Part shown: piece by piece, positions 11,403-24,100 of the stretch
Position numbering within the stretch: the first letter of the stretch is position 1
Layout of the letters: every line of letters begins with the position of its first letter
Assembly: GCA_963556255.1 (NCBI GenBank)
Contig: OY744608.1
Location: 13,756,507-13,820,506, forward strand
Reading direction: 5' to 3'
Origin: Allolobophora icterica
Taxonomy: Eukaryota; Annelida; Clitellata; Crassiclitellata; Lumbricidae
DNA length: 64,000 bases
Translations under genes and position numbers: made by a program
The notes under the pieces: model-generated
Database searches by the model: none
What the model saw: only the letters and a program-made list of their open reading frames with translations
What the model was told of the DNA's origin: nothing

Positions 11403-12635
11403 TTTTTGGGTCGTGGTCTTGGTCTTGGTCTTGAGGTTCAAGGTCTTGGTCTTGGTCTTGAGGTTCAAGGTCTTGGTCTTGGTCTTGGTCTTGAGGTTCA
11501 AGGTCTTGGTCTTGGTCTTGGTCTTGAGGTTCAAGGTCTTGGTCTTGAGGTTTATGGTCTTGACAACAAGACTGGGTATATGCACCAAGTCCCAGTAACT
11601 TCATGTAATGCAACCTAGAGAGAGTTATAAAGATGTCAATTCACACACAGAAAAGCCCCATTTCTGTGATTCTATAAACTTAAGTGTTTAAATTTATGTC
11701 AGTGACCATTTATATAGCACCCTAGGTACACTGTATAACATAATCTGATATTCTTCATCCTTTAAACTTGAATTAAACTTAACGGAAAAACTAATTTGGG
11801 GTATATGCACTAGGGTGGTAGTGAAAAAAGTTTTTTTTAAATAATGCCCGGGACACCCCCTAGTTCTGTTCGTATTGGTAGTAGAAACTCATGTGCAAAA
11901 TCTTTTTAAAATATTCCATTATTTAGGCGTGCCACATGACAACTCAAGTTTTGCATATGACACCATGCATAATTGAAGCCGTAAAAATCAACTTTCTTAG
12001 TTTTTCAGGAGCTGGATGAAAGTTCATCACTTCTAGAACCTATTATTTGATTACTGTAATTATGTGATGAGTGTGATGCACTATGATTGTTGGATACCAT
12101 ATTCTCTGATGATTTGTTTATAAATAAAAAATTAAATAATAAATATATAAATTAGAACCAACTGGAGCTGAGGAGTAAATAAATATTTGCAATTTTTTAA
12201 CAATTTTCTGAACTTTTGTAGTCTGTACATTTAAGGCTTTTCTAAAGTTTAATTATTTATTTACTTACTTACTCACACTATCCCACATTATTCATAATCC
12301 ATTTCAAATTAATCATATTTTAAATGTTGTCTTAAAAGATGTTTTCAACCCTCTGGCTGGACCGTTTCCTGGACCTGAAATACCTTTGCTTAAACGATAT
12401 CAGAATGCATTGCCTTTGATCGTCCATGACATGCTTGCTGATGGTTTGTCAGATGATGAAATTGCAGTTTAACAATAACAACGAAATGATGGAAGACGCT
12501 GTTGAATTTGAAATGGAATGTTTGCAGAAAGACAGTCAGCCTCGTGATGATTATCTAGAGCTCTTGGAACTTGCACTGATCTACATAGGTCATGTCCCAC
12601 CTCGAGGGTTGCATATTACAGCCTCTGGTGTCATG

Positions 12636-12897
12636 TCACCGCTCTCTTCGCTCTGCAACCCGTGGTGATCTCTCTGTCCCTTGTGCACACACCGCTACTA
12701 TGCAGCAGCGCGCTTTCTCCGTGATTGGACCCACAATTTGGAATGGGCTTCCTCCTGAGCTGCGGTCTCTTCCTCGTAACTCATTCACCGCTTTCTTCTC
12801 TGCTCTAAAGACTGTTCTCTTTCGTCGGGGTTGGGCTAGGAGCTCCTCCGAGTAGCTTCCTTGGAGGGGCGCTATATAAATGATTGATTGATTGATT
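12636..12897 (+). pseudogene. Nested 5'-truncated LINE 3' end with (GATT)n tail
   Basis: It translates to the conserved C-terminal LINE pattern (RAFSVIGPTIWNGLPPELR) and ends 'ggcgctatataaatgattgattgattgatt'. It interrupts the transposase-like frame between a GVM segment and HRARWM, which resume cleanly on either side. Confidence 0.75.
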
Positions 12898-13224
12898 GAT
12901 GCATAGGGCCAGATGGATGGCCAAGGCCATCTATTCTCACAAAGTATTCCTTTTGCGATCTCAATTGCGAATTACCTTCTGGAAAATAAATTTGCTATGT
13001 TCCCTTAACCTGTTCATCTGCTTTGATTATCTCAGATCATGGTTCACAGCTTCACACTCTACTCTAAAGGCACTTTCCGTCATGCTTGTTACCTCAGTGA
13101 GGAGTTGGTCGATTTCTGTTTTTTCCATGACTGCATTGATGCTGCTTCCAAGGCCTTGTTGGTGCAAACAATGAGAACCAAAGTTGGTGTTGGCATTCCA
13201 TCCAAATGTCCACAAATTACTGTA

Positions 13225-13324
13225 CACACAGCTTCATGTAGTCGGGAGCACCTCTGAGTAGTACTCCTTGAAGAGGCGCTATATAAATGCCCGTTATGAA
13301 TGAATGAATGAATGAATGAATGAA
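13225..13324 (+). mobile_element. LINE 3'-end fragment with (GAAT)n tail
   Basis: Contains 'gggagcacctctgagtagtactccttgaagaggcgctatataaatg' features (only the shared signature is listed) followed by gaat repeats. It resembles the fragment at 23845-23979. Confidence 0.6.
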
Positions 13325-14219
13325 TGTACTCTTGAGATTTTGTGACTTCAAACATGATGAATACTGTGCATACCCATTGATTGGCTGGAGAAAGATCCAA
13401 CTTCGTGGAAACAGGACAGCATCTTGTAGCGACATGGTCAGGTTACGGCGCTATAGAAATTGTCCGTGTTATTATTATTTTAATTATTTATTTGGAGCGT
13501 CATCAGAAAGGTTGAGTGTGGTGAATGATAGAGCAGAAAGGGGATTGGCACTGATCCAAGAATACAATCAAATACTGACCAAGGATGAAGGTCAAAAGCA
13601 GGCTTTGCTCCATGTGGTGTCCGAACATTGGAAAAAGTATCCGGACCCCAAGAAGTTAACGGTCACAAAAATGGACTAATAAATATTTTATTCTTGAATC
13701 AAACAGACAGAGTTCAATTATGCTCAAAAATACTATTTAAGTATTGTGCCTTAAACCTAGCAATTTAAAATTTACTTTCGGTTTCACAAAATACAAAAGA
13801 ATATCGATTATATCGATCACAATTGTGCTTACATTCCTTGTCTAAAATTTGGAAAACTTGTCATCTCATGTGGCACCCCTAAATGATGGAATATTTTTAT
13901 AATATTTTGCACACTAGCTTAGTATATCAAAAGGAACATAACTAGGGGCTGTCCCATCCATTTCCACAAAATAACGTTTTTGAGCACCACCCTAATATGC
14001 ACCAAGTCCCAGTAACTTCATGTACTAAAACCTAGAGAGAGAGTATAAAGATGTCAATTCACACACAGAAAAGCCCCGTTTCTGTGATTCTATAAACTTA
14101 AGTGTTTAAATTTATGTTGGTGACCATTTATATAGCACCCTAGGTACCTAGGACATGCAAGTTCATACAGAATTGTTTTGCTCTGAAGCATCCTGCTTGT
14201 GTAAAAGATGCTTGGAAAT

Positions 14220-17200
14220 TTAGAGATGGCAGGTTTCCAGGTCCGAATCATTTGCCTCTTCATCCTGCTCTGTATCTTCACAGCTGAGCAGGCTCTTGCG
14301 GTCGGCCGTTTCCATAGTGACGACTCGTGGCGTCCAGCTGCTGAGACTAAGCTTCTGAAGGATGCTGTCTCGCAGACTGGTTTCCTTCAGCTCCGGAAAA
14401 CCGTCATTCATGACTCCGTGGTAGATTACGATGTGGTCATCACCCGGCCGAGACATTTCCTGCTTATAGTCCGAGATGTACTGCTTGCTCGCCAACTGCT
14501 TGCAGTTCGGTTTCTTCCACCTTCAGCACAGAGACAGACATTTTGTCCACACAGACCGAAAACTGTAATGCAGTGCTATTAACAGCACCTTTAAAAACTT
14601 GTTTTGTACACTTAACGAATTAGACAAATCTAATGTAAACTGGCAACTTCTATGGTGTCATTACCATAATGCACCAAGCAGTTTCAGGAAATGCTTTCCA
14701 CAAAGATCGACCGACTTCGTGCTTCGACAGCTGATGCTCCTCCTCCGACCTTCACATCTACATCCACTGTCTTCGATAGTTTTCGTCCTATCTCAGAGTT
14801 CGACCTTCGTTTAGTATTAACGTCTGTTAATCTTAAATCATGTGAACTCGATCCGCTACCCCCTTTTGTTATTAGTGACATTTTAGATGACCTTGCTCCC
14901 TTTCTTGTTTATCTATTTAATAGATCGCTTTCCGAAGGGTGTATTCCTCCATCGCAGAAGCGTGCTCTAGTCTTTCCTTCGCTAAAAAAGCCTAATCTTG
15001 ATACTAATCTCTGCAATAATTACCGTCCCATCTCCAATTTATCTTTCCTATCCAAGACTCTTGAACGTCTTGTCTCTCTTCAGCTCCTTCCTTATCTTGA
15101 GCAATCTGGACTCCTTCCTGCTAATCAATCAGGCTTTAGGGCTCATCATTCTACTGAGACTGCTCTCCTCTCTCTCCTCTCTGAAATCTACTCTGCTGTT
15201 GACAGGGCTGAACTTAGCCTCTTGGCTCTTTTCGATGTTTCTGCAGCCTTTGATATGGTAGATCATAGTATTCTCCTTCAGCGTCTTGAGACTTCATATG
15301 GGTTGCAGGGCCTTCCTCTTTGCTGGTTTCGATCATATATGTCTGAACGAACCGAAATGATTATATCGGGCGACTCTAGAACAAAATGGATTCACATTAA
15401 GCTGGGCGTTCCTCAAGGCTCTGTACTTGGTCCTTTACTCTTTATTCTCTACACGGCTGACATTCCTTCTCTTTTCCCACTCTCGGGAGCTACTGGTCAT
15501 ATCTTTGCTGATGATGTGCAAGCTTTTGTCCATGGGTCTCCTTTATCTCAATTGCACTTAGTTGAGCGTATTGAGTCTCTATCTAAGTCTCTCCATTCCT
15601 GGATGTCCTCAAATCGTCTCTGTCTTAATGCCTCCAAAACCCAGTTCATTTGGTTTGGCTCCCGTCAACAGTTGCTTAAGATTGATTTCGCCCTCCTCTT
15701 GGAAATCTTCCCTCACTACTCCTTTTCATCAAGTGTACGTGATCTAGGTGTTACGCTTGATAGCTCTCTCTCCTTCAAAGATCACATTTCTAACCTCACA
15801 CGTGTTTCCTACTTCCACTTAAGGCGTCTCAGGGCTGTTCGACGATCTGTCTCTTCCTCTGTTTTCACAACGCTGGTCCATGCTTTCATTTGCTCCAAAA
15901 TTGACTACTGCAATTCGCTTCTAATCGGTCTTCCTAAGGTCCGTCTCATGCCTCTGCAGTCAGTCCTAAATGCAGCTGCGAGATTAATTGCCCGTCTGCC
16001 ACGCTACTCACGCATTTCATCCTTCATGTTTGAGAAACTGCACTGGCTTCCTCTCTCTGCACGTATTAAGTTCAAAATCCTTATGCTGGTGTCAAAGACA
16101 CAGCGGGGTCTCGCCCCCAAATATTTAATTGATGTAATTCACCGGCCTCTTTCTGTCTCTTCGCATCGTCCACTTCGCTCCTCAAACAGATTTGATCTCT
16201 CAGTTCCTCATACTAGAACAGCTATGGCTCAGTCCCGATCTTTTGCCTCAATTGGTCCCTCTCTCTGGAATACACTGTCTCCTTCTACTCGCTCTCAAAT
16301 TTTAATAAGTAACCCCTCATCTTCTTTTGCTTTCCTCAAGACTTATTTCTTTTCTCTTGGCCTTGCGCACTGGGAGCGCCTCTGAACGGTTCACCCTACT
16401 AGAGGCGCTTTATAAATGTTTAAATACAATACAATACAATACAATAATGATGGTCGCTTTCTACTTAAAAGGTGATCTATGCAGTAATTGTTAATCCTCT
16501 GTAACGTTATAGATATACGAAGAATCGTCGAAGATGAGCAATGCAAAAATGATCAGGTTATAGCTCAGACTTAAATACATGCCTGTATTTATTTGGCACT
16601 TAAGGTATGCTCAGGGCATAGATACCATGGCACACACCTAGATTTGAATCAAGTAAACACTGGTCAAGTTATGAAAGAATTGCACTTTTGCCACCAAATC
16701 CACAGTATGTTCCAATACTTTGTTGACAATACACTTTCTCAATTGCTTCAAATAATCACATTTTCTACAACTTGCATATGCACCTCAAACATGTCTGTAA
16801 TAATATCAACCATTCACTTTACTGATTCCTAAAAAGTGGTGTACAATGTAAACACACGCTTACATTGATTAATATTCATGGCTGGACTGTACAAACCACA
16901 TCACCTCATCAAATCGACTTTCTATAACTAGCAAAAAATCTGTTTTACTCACAGTTTGAGGAGAAGAGACAGCCCAACAACAGAAACCGAAGACAAGGCC
17001 ATTGCAGCAGATGCCATCCACGGCTGCAGCACCAGGCCAAGAGGCATGAAAACTCCTGCAAAACAAAACACCCAATAGATCCATTCTAACCTAACAACTT
17101 TCTAATGTATTGTATTGTATTTGGATATTTATAAAGCGCTTCTAGCGGGAGGGGCATTCAGAAGCGCTCAATGTGCTATTATCATACTCACTTTAAATGA

Positions 17201-18173
17201 AACCACACCGAGAAATCATAGTCTGTTGGAGACGTCTGGTTGAAATCCGTTCACTGAAATTACCCACTACAGTGCCAATAATCATTCTCAACCCTTTGAA
17301 CCCGAAAGGCCGAAAAAACGGCCTGCAACTTGGAGGAAAAGTATACACGAAACATCAGCCTCACCATCTACCATCATTACCTGACAAGCTTATAAAGCAG
17401 TCCGTGCTTAATTGGCACCCACAAGGTGCATATCAATACATTTCAATACATACAATAATATATATCATTAATTCATTAAGACATTTATATAGCGCCTCTT
17501 CAAGACGGCAACTCACTGTTGTGGCTGTTATCACCTCTGTCCATAGCTATTTGTGGGCTGTATCAATATCAGTGAAAGTGATCGCAACAATTCATCATAT
17601 GCTTTAGCATCGTCTATTGTTGTTTATGTTGCCAAAATGTAAAGTAGTAAGCATACAATCTCACAGCAAGGTTGAGAGACATAAAGAAACCATTACCAGT
17701 GATGATAGACAGCAAAAACAAGTAAGAAAACAGGCATTTACAGTCGCAGATGTTTAGGAGCCTCGGGTATGTGTCAAATCGCTCAGGAGTATAGTCTTCA
17801 AAGGGTTAAGTATCGTGTATTTGCTATTAACCTGCTAATAATATACAGTGAAACATGACACTCTAAAGAAAGTTTGCAAATAAAAGCCACAGTTGTACCT
17901 CTGGCATGTAAACACCAGCTCAGATATTTGGAAAACTACCCTCGTTCATGAGTCTGGACTGCGAGTACTTCTTAGGAGACATCAAACAGACAGGTGCCAC
18001 ATATATATGCTTTCATTGTCGGCTAAAGAGCAGAGAGAATCAGACTCCCACTGACCTGCAGCAATTGGAATGCCAACTAAGTTGTAGATGCTTGCAGCAA
18101 AGAAGTTTAGTCGGATGCGATGCACGGTTGTCTTTGACAGCTTCATGGCAGCAACAACGTCCACGAGGTCATT
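14220..18173 (-). CDS. ATP7: ATP7 exons 18-20: last membrane helices and cytosolic tail
   Basis: Exons 18056-18173, 16953-17055 and 14220-14520. [18 protein letters not shown] and [14 protein letters not shown] carry the conserved YN and MxxSS residues of the last two helices. The final exon starts by completing LKLWKKP, then encodes about 95 residues ending DLETCHL with stop TAA at 14222-14220. A KSLL dileucine followed by acidic residues resembles the trafficking signal of human ATP7A/B. The ends are joined across a 2.4-kb intron that holds an antisense LINE. Confidence 0.9.
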
Positions 18174-21100
18174 CTGATGTTGTAAGAAACACGAAGACAA
18201 TAATATTGTTTGTAACCTGACCATAGCCTTTTGTGACACACACACATACGTCAATCATGGCAATGGCATGAACAGATCATCAACTTTTGAGAAACGGGTA
18301 TTTTCTCTTATGACTGATTAGTGATGGAATACCTATATATTTCTCTGGAGACATTTAAATCACAGCTAAAGACCTATCTTTTTAAACAATCATATGACTG
18401 CCATTGACTTTTTGAACTCATGTACAGCAACCTTTCTTTCCTGCCTCAGCTCTGCTACGGTGCTATATAAATCGTCTTATTATTATTATTTATAGATATG
18501 TGAGATAGTCATGTTTACAAGCCTTAACGATGAGAGGGGTTAAATGCCCATACATTTTAGTACATGCTCGTTATTACAGTGTTAATAGGTTCTTAAAAGG
18601 TGCTTTATAAATGCTTGCTTGCATACATACATACACATACAAAGATAAGCACAAATATTCACACATACATACAAACACACATACCGCTACATGCATGCCT
18701 AGAAACATAAGTACCTATAAGCTGTGCCGTACCTACGACTGCCTTTCAACAATAACTCTGCAAATCATAAATGCAAAATGACTTTACACCACTGAAGAAA
18801 GTCAGTAAATAGCTACAAAGCCTAATGTATATTACTAACTCTGATAAGAACAATGTCTGCAGCCTCTACAGCGACATCCGTTCCTGTTCCAATGGCTATC
18901 CCAACGTCAGCCTGGGCCAGTGCAGGCGAGTCATTGACCCCATCACCCACCATGGCGACCTTTCGACCTTTCTTCTGCAGCTCCTTAACCTTGCTCACCT
19001 TGTGTAACGGAAGAACTTCTGCAAAGACGATGTTGATTCCAACCTATGCAGAAATCGTAGATGCAAAGAAATGGCATAAACTACATACAAACTGATAAAT
19101 AAATTAGCATAAAATGTTTTACAATCTTAAGCCAAATGATTAGCAAAAATGATTATCATAAGATTTACGCAACTTTAGCACATTTATTATATCTGGTTTG
19201 AACATCACCAGAAACCGACAAGTTTTAAAATCATCAAAATAAATGAATTCTTTTAAAATTACAAAAAATATTTTTTAAATGTTGATTATCGAAAGCCTTC
19301 AAATTAAGAAACAGCAGTGGACCGAGCTGCGCAGACTATTAATTCTGCTTATGTTTACATCACTATCCGAGGTACAACTGGCTGTCGATTAAGTGCTTGC
19401 TCAATATGCACAGCGACTGTCTTGAAAGGACACTCAACACAATATCCTTAGCATAACATAATTTGTGCTCTGTACATCACGCAAAGCATGCAGTAGTGAC
19501 TACTTTCTCTGTGTCTTCTCGGATTTCCCTCTTGGTTTTAGACTGGAGACAGCCTTGACTTTGGTATGGACAACAACTTCGTCTATTATCAACCATCGAC
19601 TGATGCTTCAAGCTCTTGGTAGCTCTTGGATTACTATTATCATCGCATGTACTACTCAATATATCATCCACCATGATCCAAATAATAAGACCTTAATACA
19701 TCAGTGAGTACTCAATACTCAATACATCATCCATTGCAGAATGCAGCAAGGCCTGCAATTCAAGGCCCTCCCTGTCAATATATGCTTATATGGAACCCAT
19801 AGTCCCATACAGGACTTAAGTGCTCATGGGCTGCTCTGTCTAACTGTCTTTCTGTTTGTCCTTGTCTCTGTACCTGTTTGGCGATTGCTTTTGCCGTTAT
19901 CCGGTTGTCTCCAGTAAGCAACATCACATCAAGCCCCATTTTCTTCAGGGTGTAGACTGCCAGATGGGCTTCCGATTTGACTGTGTCAGCAACGGCCAGC
20001 ATCGCAACAATTCGCCCTGAAACACCAGAAATGTTAAAGTAAGTTCACAGATCAATGTTGCCTAGTCACACAAAGCAAAAGTTTAAATCTAGTAGCACAA
20101 AAAGAAGACAGAAAACCCACACACTCTGCATTACAAAATGAGCGCTCAAACCAATTAGCTACCATGTCACACAACTACAGTGTGGACTCATTAAAACGAA
20201 GTTGTGAAGGGAATGCCTTCTGGAAACCAGGATGTGTGTAAACATGGACAATGCTGAAAACGTCAATATTTAGCACTACACTACAGTTCTTGTACAGCTT
20301 GTTAACCAATACCATGTCTCAGGTCAACAGCTGTGTGGGACATAACACCACCACATGTTATGCAAATTAGTGCATAAACCAGGAGTGAGTAAACTGTATC
20401 ATTGAATGCATAAGGACAAGTATGAAAACATTTATTGCATTAGTACAAATGTAATTAATTAATCAACTCCCAAAAATACATTTACCATCGATAGCACAAA
20501 GAACGGCAGTCTGTCCTTGAACTTCATGTTCCTCCATGGCTTTGCTCACTTCGTCTGACACCTCGAGGCCATTACGGGTCATCCACGTCCGGTTACCAAT
20601 CAAGACGGAATAGATCTGAGAGGCCATCGCACCAACTGGATTATCTGCATACAATATTCGCAAATTAATCACAGGGCCAATCGTGTGTCGCACGTCATAA
20701 CATGATGCCAAACTTGCAGCAAACAACAGAAATGCATGTACAAAAACACATAATATAGCACCTACTAAGTACCTTGCAAAGCGCTGCACCGTCTAACTGA
20801 TCCAAACAAGTGTGTTTTAAGACAGCTGGAAATTTTTCAGCAAAAGTCAAATGCAACAGTACATGAATGCAATGGGAGACTGTGCTAGAAAGATAATCTT
20901 ACACAGGAGAAGGCAAAACTAGAAAAATGATAATAGTTAAGAGCAATAATGGTAATAATATATAGCGTGTGATAAAATCTAGTTAATCAAAGTGCTTTTT
21001 AAACAAAAATCCACTGAACAATGCATAAAACAAAGAACAAAGACAACGAACTGGAAGCATTTTAGCAACTTACTCCCAAGGGTAGTACTGGAACAAGGAA

Positions 21101-24100
21101 TAGTGAAAATAAAGACTGAAGGAAGACCAAGATCTACACCATTGTACTGAATGACATACAAGGTTAAAACGAAGTAAAGGAAAAGAAACAGAAAAGAAGG
21201 GCTTCCTGGACCAGCCTAAAGGCAGAGCAGTAAATAGCAGCCGCGAAGTTTTGTCAAAGCCGTTCCTCATTCGGGAAAAATATGCTTCTCGAGTTGCCCT
21301 TTCATCAGCAGCTGAAACCATTCTGTCTTTGGTCAAATGTGGTCTTGTGCTGTCATTTGGAAAGCACTTCATAGGATTTTCTCATGAAGAAGTGCTATAA
21401 AAATGTTCAATTATGATGACCTTACAAACTACAATGTAGCCATTCTACTGTTACAGTCATAGATATCAGCTAGACAATAGCAAATAAAAGCTACATAATA
21501 TCTTAATGTTGAAGATAAACTTACCTTCAATATGTACACTTGAACCACCATCTTCGTCCGACTGGAGTCTGGTAATGAGGGCTTTTGTGCTCAGTGAACT
21601 GTTACGTCTGTTCATTGTTTCCACATCAGCGGCTTCGGACTCGATGACTGACTCGATATTAGACACGCTGCACTTGAGGCCACACCCAGGTACAGCAGCG
21701 AAGTTGGTCACTTTTCCCAGCTGCTCCGCTTTCAACATCTTCAAAGCATTTCACAAGAGCAGCCCGACATAAATAACTCCACTGTGTAGGCAAATGTAAG
21801 CATTTTTTTTTAGCTACATATATCTTCAAGACCTGCCAACCATACTGGTCTTGAAATGGTTGGCAGGTCTTCAGGATACATGGGTGAAGATCCACTTCCA
21901 CCATCAGGGTCCACCATCAGGGTCCATGTGTGTCTTAGTCGTTCAATGGTCTCTTCAAGCTCCCTGGATGGCCAGAAATACATATATCTTCAAGACCTGC
22001 CAACCAAACTGGTCTTGAAATGGTTGGCAGGTCTTCAGGATACATGGGTGAAGATCCACTTCCACCATCAGGGTCCATGTGTGTCTTAGTCGTTCAATGG
22101 TCTCTTCAAGCTCCCTGGATGGCCAGAAATCAAGGTCCAGAGTGCCCTAGCAAGTTCCAGCCTTCCATTGCACCATAGCAAGTGCCCAAACAACTGGAGC
22201 CTTCTTTTCCACACATCTCTGAGACAGAGGTTTGTCTCTTGCACCAGTATATGTCTGCATTGGTGGCAAGCATAGGATATGGAAGTTGCACGTTCCCCTC
22301 AAGCACCATGTTGGAATGTTTCCTGTTCCTTCTATAGGACCACTGTGAGTGTCCAGGTCTCAACCCCATAAAGCACAAGTAGTACACAACAAGTAAACAG
22401 GAGACTGAACATTCAGGTCCAAACTCCTCGACTAAGGCTGTTCGTACAGAAAACCAGTGCGTTAAGTGAAAATGATAATTCGTTATCAAGCCATGCAACC
22501 TGAAGAAAAGGTAACGTTACCTCAATGCTGTTGTCATACTTCAGTGTTCTTCAGCTTCATTTTCCAGATTTACACCTTTCAGACCTGTTCTTAATAGAGG
22601 AGTGAGCACATTACCTTGAAGCCTAAGATATCTCGTTCAAAACCAATGGACCTATGAAGTGTTAACAAATGCACTACATACCTACTTACTTATCTTAATG
22701 ATTAGCAACAAAAATCATATATGTATTTATGCACAATGAACAGAAACCCACAAAACAGATGGGAAAAAGGGAAACTTTACTGAGAGAAACATGAAAGAAA
22801 CAGAAGTATAACAGATAGAAAAACACATGACAAAGAGAAACACAGCTAATTACCTTTTTAACATATTTGACGATAGCATTTGCGATTGGATGTTCACTGC
22901 TGGATTCTGCTGTACCAGCAATTGCCAGAAGGATGTGAAGAGGGCAAATGGACTCCTTCACAAACATAGCGACACGGGAGACTCGTGGGACGCCGTGTGT
23001 CAGAGTACCAGTCTTGTCAAAAACTATGCTGTTAATCTGCAAACAACAAGGACATCACACTCAACGCAATAAAGAACAATTGCTGCTGAATAAAGAAAAT
23101 TACACCGTGGCCAGTGCTAACTGGGTCAGAACGCAGAAAAAAATGCATGTAGACATAACAGGTAATAGCTTGAAAATGTTGGTCATATACACCTAAGTTT
23201 ATCAAAGTTAACTGAACCATAAATTAGCAATACAATAATGCACAATTGTGAGACATTCAGAGTCTAACACAAATACCACTGACAAACCTTTCATTAGAGA
23301 CTTACATGGTGTGCATGTAAAAAATGTTTGTAATAATAATAATAGTGATCACGATATACAAGACATCAATAGAAGTTCACAAAAAAATGGGTTGTCTAAG
23401 AATATAAAAAATATAGTTCTGCTATAGGGCTAAAATGTATAATAAGAAAAATTTCTGAACACACACAAAACGAAACTAATACCACATAAACATAGCTTTA
23501 GTTTCCAGTGATGGACGAAGAATAACTGCAGTGTCACGAACCTTGTGAACCTTTTCCAGCGGCTCTCCTCCTTTGATGAGAATGCCATTCGTGGCACCGA
23601 TGCCAGTGCCAACCATGACTGCTGTAGGGGTTGCCAGGCCAAGAGCACATGGACATGCAATGCTGAGGACTGTGATGGCAAAACGGAATGCATGTTCAAA
23701 CACGGCCTCGTGAATGTTACGACCTTTGGACTAGAGCACAATAAACATATTTGCATGATGTAATTTTGTCATTAACTCATAGAAACTAAGATCATAGTAT
23801 TTTCCATTCTCCAATATAATCTAACAGGACAACCATATACTCCCAAGAACCCTTTCTCCTATGTTCCTGTCTCACCTTAAGACTGCTCTTTTCAGCCGTG
23901 CTGGAGTCAGGAGCACCTCCGAGTAGTTCTCCTTGAAGAGAGGCTATATAAATATCCGATATGTATGAATGAATGAATGACTATGGCAGGTACCTCATAC
24001 ATGCCTCAGGTTTAAATTGCTGCGTGACTATATGCATAACAACAGTAATAATTACCACCTTCATAATTAGAAACCGTCACCCAAAGGTTGCTTTTCATTA

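Larger units (their letters stand above)
10702..11573. mobile_element. DNA transposon with AGTCTTGTTGTC inverted ends and 10-bp target duplication
   Basis: The ends AGTCTTGTTGTC and GACAACAAGACT are perfect inverted repeats. The identical flanks GGGTATATGC lie at 10692-10701 and 11574-11583. The interior holds two 'ggtcttggtcttgaggttcaa' minisatellite arrays (about 10755-10880 and 11415-11560), a nested CAGGGGCG MITE (11111-11282) and a perfect hairpin (11311-11402). The [16 protein letters not shown] open frames are repeat translations. The superfamily is not clear; 9-11 bp duplications occur in Mutator-like elements. Confidence 0.7.
11810..13995 (+). mobile_element. Degenerate DNA transposon with broken transposase-like gene
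   Basis: The ends 'ctagggtggt' and 'accaccctaa' are inverted and flanked by TATGCA (11804-11809, 13996-14001). Reading fragments in order give PRDDYLELLELALIYIGHVP (about 12533-12600), HRARWMAKAIYSHK (about 12900-12940), YLSEELVDF (about 13090-13120) and VVNDRAERGLALIQEYNQIL (about 13517-13575). From memory these match an uncharacterised, probably transposase-derived, animal protein family with an HxARWMAKAIY motif. Frames are broken, and LINE 3' ends are inserted at 12636-12897 and about 13225-13324, with a short tail near 13440-13480. No intact protein is encoded. Confidence 0.6.
10628..14150. repeat. Tandemly duplicated unit, each copy split by a transposon at the same site
   Basis: Unit 1 is 10628-10701 plus 11574-11740. 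Unit 2 is 11729-11809 plus 13996-14150. Both read '..ctgatattcttcatcc..ggggtatatgca^ccaagtcccagtaacttcatg..agcaccctaggtac'. The insertion point '^' is the same in both, but the inserted elements differ: 10702-11573 and 11810-13995. Unit 2 abuts the 3' end of ATP7. Confidence 0.7.

Noticed and set aside
10706..11613. Open frames of the [10 protein letters not shown] and QDQDLEPQ kinds
   Set aside because: Every frame is a translation of the GGTCTT minisatellite inside the transposon.
21070..21372. 100-aa minus-strand frame between ATP7 exons 14 and 15
   Set aside because: It lies inside an ATP7 intron, is not in phase with flanking exons, and the plus strand ends in a LINE-like 'agtgctataaaaatg' tail.
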